From Pseudomonadota bacterium (GTDB taxonomy: Bacteria > Pseudomonadota > Gammaproteobacteria > Burkholderiales > Burkholderiaceae_F): DNA of 8,708 nt. The first letter of the stretch is position 1. Every line of letters begins with the position of its first letter. The position numbers and the translations under genes are program-made. Below, piece by piece: positions 5,174 to 8,708 of this stretch. The notes beneath the pieces are model-generated. The model saw only the letters and a list, made by a program, of their open reading frames with translations. It did no database searches and had not been told where the DNA came from. The stretch is taken from positions 1 to 8,708 of the forward strand of contig JAKANT010000043.1 of NCBI GenBank assembly GCA_021823635.1, in the 5' to 3' direction.

Positions 5174-5361
5174 ACCGAGATTTCCTTCGTCTCGTACTCC
5201 GCAGGAACATCCTCGAGCACGAGCGTGCGATAGGCATCCTTCAGGTTCTCTTCCAACTCTTCGAGCGTTTCACCCTGGGTCATGATCTCCGGGTGATCGA
5301 CGAGCTTGCCAAGCCAGAACTTGCCGCTCTTCCAGTAAACGATCCGCAACTGCAACGCCAT
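5170..5361 (-). CDS. hicB: HicB-type antitoxin, short form
   Basis: A 63-residue protein with the HicB N-terminal fold: strand LQLRIVYWKSGKFWLGKL (3-20), then HPEIMTQGETLEELEENLKDAY (23-44), the usual P-x-x-x-x-x-G-x-T-xx-E-A/L-xx-N-L pattern of HicB and UPF0150 proteins. It should bind and neutralise the HicA encoded directly downstream. Many HicB proteins carry a C-terminal ribbon-helix-helix or HTH domain for autoregulation; here only about 15 residues (LEDVPAEYETKEISV) follow the core, so no DNA-binding domain is possible. The ATG at 5361 is preceded by GGAG (5371-5368) 6 nt upstream. The upstream neighbour is glcF, 32 bp away on the same strand, and I see no separate promoter in that gap, so expression may depend on the glc transcript or on a promoter inside the glcF 3' end. 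An open frame continues upstream through glcF only as a shadow. Confidence 0.88.
   Translation of the reverse strand: MALQLRIVYWKSGKFWLGKLVDHPEIMTQGETLEELEENLKDAYRTLVLEDVPAEYETKEISV
5182..5187 (-). promoter_or_regulatory. Shine-Dalgarno sequence of hicA inside hicB
   Basis: Read on the minus strand, AAGGAA (5187-5182) lies 8 nt before the TTG at 5173, an ideal spacing. It supports the rare TTG as the real toxin start and suggests independent loading in addition to coupling with hicB. Confidence 0.6.
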
Positions 5362-5393
5362 GGTCGACTCCGCCCTGCGCGACGGCGGAAAGC

Positions 5394-6632
5394 TTAGGCC
5401 GAGCTGGCCGAGGATGCCAGCCGCTCGTCCACCCACTCGATCCAGTGCCGCACCGGCGTGCCGGTGCCGCTTTGCAGGTGCGCGATGCAGCCGATGTTGG
5501 CCGACAGGATCGCCTCCGGCTGCGGCGACAGCAGATGCGCGAGCTTGCGGTCGCGCAGCCGTGTCGCGAGTTCGGGCTGCAGCAGCGAATAGGTACCAGC
5601 GGAGCCGCAGCACAGGTGGCTTTCGGAAAACGGCAGCAGTTGCGCGCCGAGCGCGCGCAACAGCGCCTCGACTTCGCCGCGGATCTTCAGCGCGTGCTGC
5701 AGCGTGCAGGGCGGATGGAAAACCACGCGCGCCGGCTGCGTGTGCCGCATCTTCGCGCGCAGCGCGTCGGCCTGCCCCGCCAACGCCTGCGCCACGTCTT
5801 GCGCCAGCGCCGCCACCCGCTGCGCCTTGTCCGCGTATGCGGGATCGTCGGCGAGCAGATGGCCGTAGTCCTTGACCATCGCGCCGCAGCCGCTGGCGTT
5901 GATCACGATCGCCTGCGCGCCCGCTTCGATGTGCGGCCACCAGGCGTCGATGTTGGCGCGCGCATCGCGCAGGCCGCCCGCGTGGTCGTTCAGGTGGTAG
6001 CGGATCGCCCCGCAGCAGCGCGCGTCCGGTGCACGCACCAGCTCGATGCCGAGCGCATCGAACACGCGCGCGGTGGCGGCATTGATGTTCGGAGCCAGCG
6101 CCGGCTGCACGCAGCCTTCCAGCAGCAGCATTCGGCGCGCGTGCGTGCGCGCGGGCCAGGCGCCGGCCGGGCGTCGCGGCGGCACCTTCTCGCGCAACGG
6201 CGCCGGCAGCAGCGGCCGCAACGCGCGGCCTGCCGCGAGTGCGGCCGCGAACAGCGGGCTCGTCAGCCCCTCCTTCAGCGCGGTGCGCGCGAGCCGCGCG
6301 GGCAGCGGTCGCCCGACCTGTCTTTCGACTTCGTGCCGGCCGATGTCGAGCAGCCGTCCGTACTGCACGCCCGAAGGACAGGTGGTCTCGCAGTTGCGGC
6401 AGGTCAGACAGCGGTCGAGGTGCCGTTGCGTGGCCTCGGTGGCCGGCTTGCCTTCCAGCACCTGCTTGATCAGGTAGATGCGGCCGCGCGGCCCATCCAG
6501 TTCGTCGCCGAGCAACTGATAGGTCGGGCAGGTGGCGGTGCAGAAGCCGCAGTGCACGCACTTGCGCAAGATCGCTTCCGCCTCACGCCCGGCGCGCGTG
6601 TCCTTGATCCATGCGGCCAACTGGGTCTGCAC
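5394..6632 (-). CDS. glcF: Glycolate oxidase iron-sulfur subunit
   Basis: The 412-residue iron-sulfur subunit of glycolate oxidase passes electrons from the flavin subunits GlcD and GlcE towards the respiratory chain during oxidation of glycolate to glyoxylate at the inner membrane. Two 4Fe-4S motifs are intact: Cys25, 28, 31 and 35 in CVHCGFCTATCP, and Cys75, 78, 81 and 85 in CLTCRNCETTCP. Two CCG-type domains follow, with cores CCGAIRYHLND (about residues 208-218) and HPPCTLQHAL plus CCGSAGTYSLL (about residues 316-354), as in the succinate dehydrogenase/heterodisulfide reductase type cofactor domains. Length agrees with E. coli GlcF (about 407). The start is a GTG at 6632, preceded by GGAG 7 nt upstream; it lies 1 bp after the glcE stop, so the genes are coupled. 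Stop is TAA. hicB follows 32 bp later without a visible terminator. Confidence 0.95.
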   Translation of the reverse strand: MQTQLAAWIKDTRAGREAEAILRKCVHCGFCTATCPTYQLLGDELDGPRGRIYLIKQVLEGKPATEATQRHLDRCLTCRNCETTCPSGVQYGRLLDIGRHEVERQVGRPLPARLARTALKEGLTSPLFAAALAAGRALRPLLPAPLREKVPPRRPAGAWPARTHARRMLLLEGCVQPALAPNINAATARVFDALGIELVRAPDARCCGAIRYHLNDHAGGLRDARANIDAWWPHIEAGAQAIVINASGCGAMVKDYGHLLADDPAYADKAQRVAALAQDVAQALAGQADALRAKMRHTQPARVVFHPPCTLQHALKIRGEVEALLRALGAQLLPFSESHLCCGSAGTYSLLQPELATRLRDRKLAHLLSPQPEAILSANIGCIAHLQSGTGTPVRHWIEWVDERLASSASSA

Positions 6633-6633
6633 C

Positions 6634-7701
6634 TCAAAGCTCCGGATACATGCGGCCGGGGTTGAAAATGCCGGCCGGGTCGAACTCGGCCTTCAGCCGC
6701 CTGTGGATCGCGGCCAGCGGCGCGGGCAGCGGCGGGAAGACGCCGATCGTGCGGTCGCCGCCGCGAAACAGCGTGGCGTGGCCGCCCAGTTGCGCGGCGC
6801 GTACGCGGATCGCCTGTGCCGGAAGCGGACTGCGCAGCCAGCGCAGCGCGCCGCCCCATTCGATCAACTGGGCGCCTTCCAACGCGAGCGGCGCCGCGGT
6901 CGAAGGCACCGACACGCGCCACAGCGGCGCGTTGACGGCGAAGAACGCATCGGTGTGCTCGCGGATGCCGCGCCAGAACGATGCCGCGCGCGCTTCGTCG
7001 AGGCGCTCGCCGCCGAGCTGCGCCCGCGCCGCGCGCACCGCGGCCGCGGCGCCGGACAGCCGCACGTGCAGCACGCCGCCATGCCAGGCCGTGGCCGACA
7101 CTGGCAGCGGCAGCCCGCCCCACTCGTTGCACCGCGCCAGCGCCTGCGCTTCGTCCAGTTCGAAGGCGAGCGTTTCCTCGACCGCCGGACGCGGCAGCAC
7201 CTTGATCGAAACCTCGACGATCAGGCCCAGGATGCCGAGCGAGCCGGCCAGCGCGCGCGCGACGTCGTAACCGGCGACATTCTTCATCACCGTGCCGCCG
7301 AAGGTCAGCAGATTGCCGCGGCCGTCGATCAGCTTTGCGCCGAGCACGAAATCGCGCACGCCGCCGTAGGCGGTGCCGTAGGAGGCGCGGCGCGGCCCGG
7401 CCAGCCCGGCGGCGATGCAGCCGCCCACGGTGGCGCCGGCGCCGAAATGCGGCGGCTCGAACGCGAGCATCTGGCCGTGCGCCGCGAGCGCCGCTTCCAG
7501 TTCCGCGAGCGGCGTGCCGCAGCGCGCGGTGATGACGAGTTCGGTCGGTTCGTACGCGACGATGCCCGCGTAACCGCGCGGATCGAACGGTTCGCCGCGC
7601 GGCGCGTTGCCGTAGAAATCCTTGGTGCCGCCGGCGCGGATGGCGAGCGGCGTCCTTTTCTGAGCCGCATCGCGGATGCGGGCGCGCAATTCGGCGAGCA
7701 T
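6634..7701 (-). CDS. glcE: Glycolate oxidase FAD-binding subunit
   Basis: The 355-residue second flavin subunit of glycolate oxidase, paired with GlcD. It has a PCMH-type FAD-binding domain with PLAIRAGGTKDFYG (residues 18-31), FGAGATVGGCIAAGLAGPRR (86-105), the YGGVRDFVLG segment (112-121) and LTFGGTVMKNVAGYDVARAL (132-151), the usual FAD contacts of this family. A less conserved middle part follows, and the tail FDPAGIFNPGRMYPEL closes the protein in the standard way of the GlcD/GlcE superfamily. Length fits E. coli GlcE (about 350). The ATG at 7701 shares its A with the last base of the glcD stop (TGATG), and the TGA is 1 bp from the glcF GTG, so all three subunits are probably made in a coupled manner. 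No strong ribosome site is seen before the ATG, consistent with reinitiation. Confidence 0.95.
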   Translation of the reverse strand: MLAELRARIRDAAQKRTPLAIRAGGTKDFYGNAPRGEPFDPRGYAGIVAYEPTELVITARCGTPLAELEAALAAHGQMLAFEPPHFGAGATVGGCIAAGLAGPRRASYGTAYGGVRDFVLGAKLIDGRGNLLTFGGTVMKNVAGYDVARALAGSLGILGLIVEVSIKVLPRPAVEETLAFELDEAQALARCNEWGGLPLPVSATAWHGGVLHVRLSGAAAAVRAARAQLGGERLDEARAASFWRGIREHTDAFFAVNAPLWRVSVPSTAAPLALEGAQLIEWGGALRWLRSPLPAQAIRVRAAQLGGHATLFRGGDRTIGVFPPLPAPLAAIHRRLKAEFDPAGIFNPGRMYPEL

Positions 7702-8708
7702 CAGAAGCGCGGCAGCTCGGGAAACTTCAACTGACCGCGATGCACGTGCATGCGGCCGTACTCGGCGCAGCGCGCCAGCGTCGGGATCGCCTTGCCGCGG
7801 TTCAGGATCTGCGCCGGATCGAAGGCGCGCTTCACGGCGAAGAACGCCTCAAGGGTTTCGGCGCCGAACTGCTTGCACATCTGGTTGATCTTCTCGACCC
7901 CGACGCCGTGCTCGCCGGTGACGGTGCCGCCGACCTCGACCGACAGCTCCAGGATCTCGGCGCCGAACGCCTCGGCGCGCGCCACCGAATCCGGGTCGTT
8001 GGAGTCGAACAGGATCAACGGATGCAGATTGCCGTCGCCGGCGTGAAACACGTTCGGGCAGCGCAGGCCGTATTTGTCCTCCATCGCGCGGATCGCGCCC
8101 AGCACCGCACCCAGCTTGTTGCGTGGAATGGTGCCGTCCATGCAGTAGTAGTCGGGCGAGACGCGGCCGGCGGCCGGAAACGCGTTCTTGCGGCCGGCCC
8201 AGAAGCGCAGGCGCTCCGCCTCGTCGCGCGACACCGCGATGCGGGTGGCGCCGGCGGCGCGCAGCACCTCGGTCATGCGCGCGATCTCTTCCTCGACTTC
8301 CTCCGCGGTGCCGTCCGACTCGCACAGCAGGATCGCGGCCGCCTCCAGGTCGTAGCCGGCGTTGGCGAACGGCTCGACCATGCGCGTGGCCTGCCGATCC
8401 ATCATCTCCAGCCCCGCCGGAATGATGCCGGCGGCGATCACCGCCGCTACCGCCTGCCCTGCGGTTTCCACATCGTCGAAGCTCGCCATGATGCAGCGGG
8501 CGACCTGCGGTTTTGGCACCAGTTTGACGACGATTTCGGTGGCCACCGCGAGCATGCCCTCGGAGCCGATCACCAGCGCCAGCAAATCGAGCCCCGGCGC
8601 ATCGAGCGCGCGGCTACCGAATTCGACCGCCTCGCCGTCGCTGGTGAAGCCGCGCACCTTGAGCACGTTGTGCACGGTCAGGCCGTATTTCAGGCAGTGC
8701 ACGCCGCC
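7701..8708 (-). CDS. glcD: Glycolate oxidase subunit GlcD, C-terminal two thirds (5' end outside window)
   Basis: The last 335 codons of the catalytic flavin subunit, which oxidises glycolate (and usually D-lactate) to the 2-oxo acid. The visible part begins with GGVHCLKYGLTVHNVLKV, which in E. coli GlcD lies at the end of the FAD-binding pyrophosphate region. It goes on to IGSEGMLAVATEI, AGLEMMD, the CMDGTIPRNKL segment, the histidine motif VFHAGDGNLHPLILFD and GGTVTGEHGVGVEK, both characteristic of the FAD-linked oxidase C-terminal domain. The C terminus HVHRGQLKFPELPRF is nearly the same as in E. coli GlcD. About 165 N-terminal residues are missing because the gene runs out of the window to the right; the GTG at 8702 is internal. 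One oddity is ILNRGK where most relatives have a proline (LNPGK). The promoter and any regulator of the operon lie outside. Confidence 0.96.
   Translation of the reverse strand, partial: GGVHCLKYGLTVHNVLKVRGFTSDGEAVEFGSRALDAPGLDLLALVIGSEGMLAVATEIVVKLVPKPQVARCIMASFDDVETAGQAVAAVIAAGIIPAGLEMMDRQATRMVEPFANAGYDLEAAAILLCESDGTAEEVEEEIARMTEVLRAAGATRIAVSRDEAERLRFWAGRKNAFPAAGRVSPDYYCMDGTIPRNKLGAVLGAIRAMEDKYGLRCPNVFHAGDGNLHPLILFDSNDPDSVARAEAFGAEILELSVEVGGTVTGEHGVGVEKINQMCKQFGAETLEAFFAVKRAFDPAQILNRGKAIPTLARCAEYGRMHVHRGQLKFPELPRF

Noticed and set aside
4926..5237. 103-codon minus-strand frame overlapping hicA and hicB
   Set aside because: It is a different frame from HicA and HicB and shows no family motif, whereas both short genes match their families from end to end.
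5445..6665. 406-codon plus-strand frame opposite glcF, and similarly 6532-7734 opposite glcE
   Set aside because: Both are low-complexity shadow translations; glcF and glcE carry intact cofactor motifs on the other strand.

Overview
The window is GC-rich (about 70% in most lines; hand count) with tightly packed genes, short spacers and many long shadow frames. The best fit is a betaproteobacterium (Burkholderiales or a related order). The support is the glcDEF arrangement, the DUF3422 protein, the membrane-anchored TAXI-type protein and the close similarity of the PntB, GlcD and GlcF ends to proteobacterial forms. This is inference from protein family content; genus cannot be read from here.

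Left part, plus strand (1-3658): the 3' end of pntB (proton-translocating NAD(P) transhydrogenase, beta subunit), a TAXI-family TRAP solute-binding protein tethered to the membrane, a nicotinamidase (pncA) and a DUF3422 membrane protein whose ATG overlaps the pncA stop. Two of the four genes concern nicotinamide nucleotides (redox balance between NADH and NADPH, and NAD salvage), so the two less understood members may relate to the same physiology.

Middle, plus strand (3659-4992): a palindrome-rich spacer, a small ComFB-family protein (possible cyclic-dinucleotide receptor), a second spacer, and a secreted DUF2807 protein with seven G-(S/A)-G-(D/E) turns that predict a right-handed beta-solenoid.

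Right part, minus strand (8708-4994): glcD (5' part outside the window), glcE and glcF, the three subunits of glycolate oxidase, adjoining or overlapping each other by 1 bp. Only 32 bp after glcF comes a small hicB-hicA toxin-antitoxin pair. Antitoxin comes first, the toxin starts with TTG overlapping the antitoxin stop, and HicB is short with no room for a DNA-binding domain. By hand count this pair is about 58-59% GC against 70% or more around it, which suggests it was acquired. hicA ends 1 bp from the end of the convergent DUF2807 gene.

There is no gene-free stretch over 300 bases. I saw no tRNA, rRNA, CRISPR array, insertion sequence or prophage gene. The less ordinary items are the minimal reversed hicBA module behind the glc operon, the ComFB-like protein, the double-anchored TAXI protein between pntB and pncA, and the GSGD-repeat solenoid.
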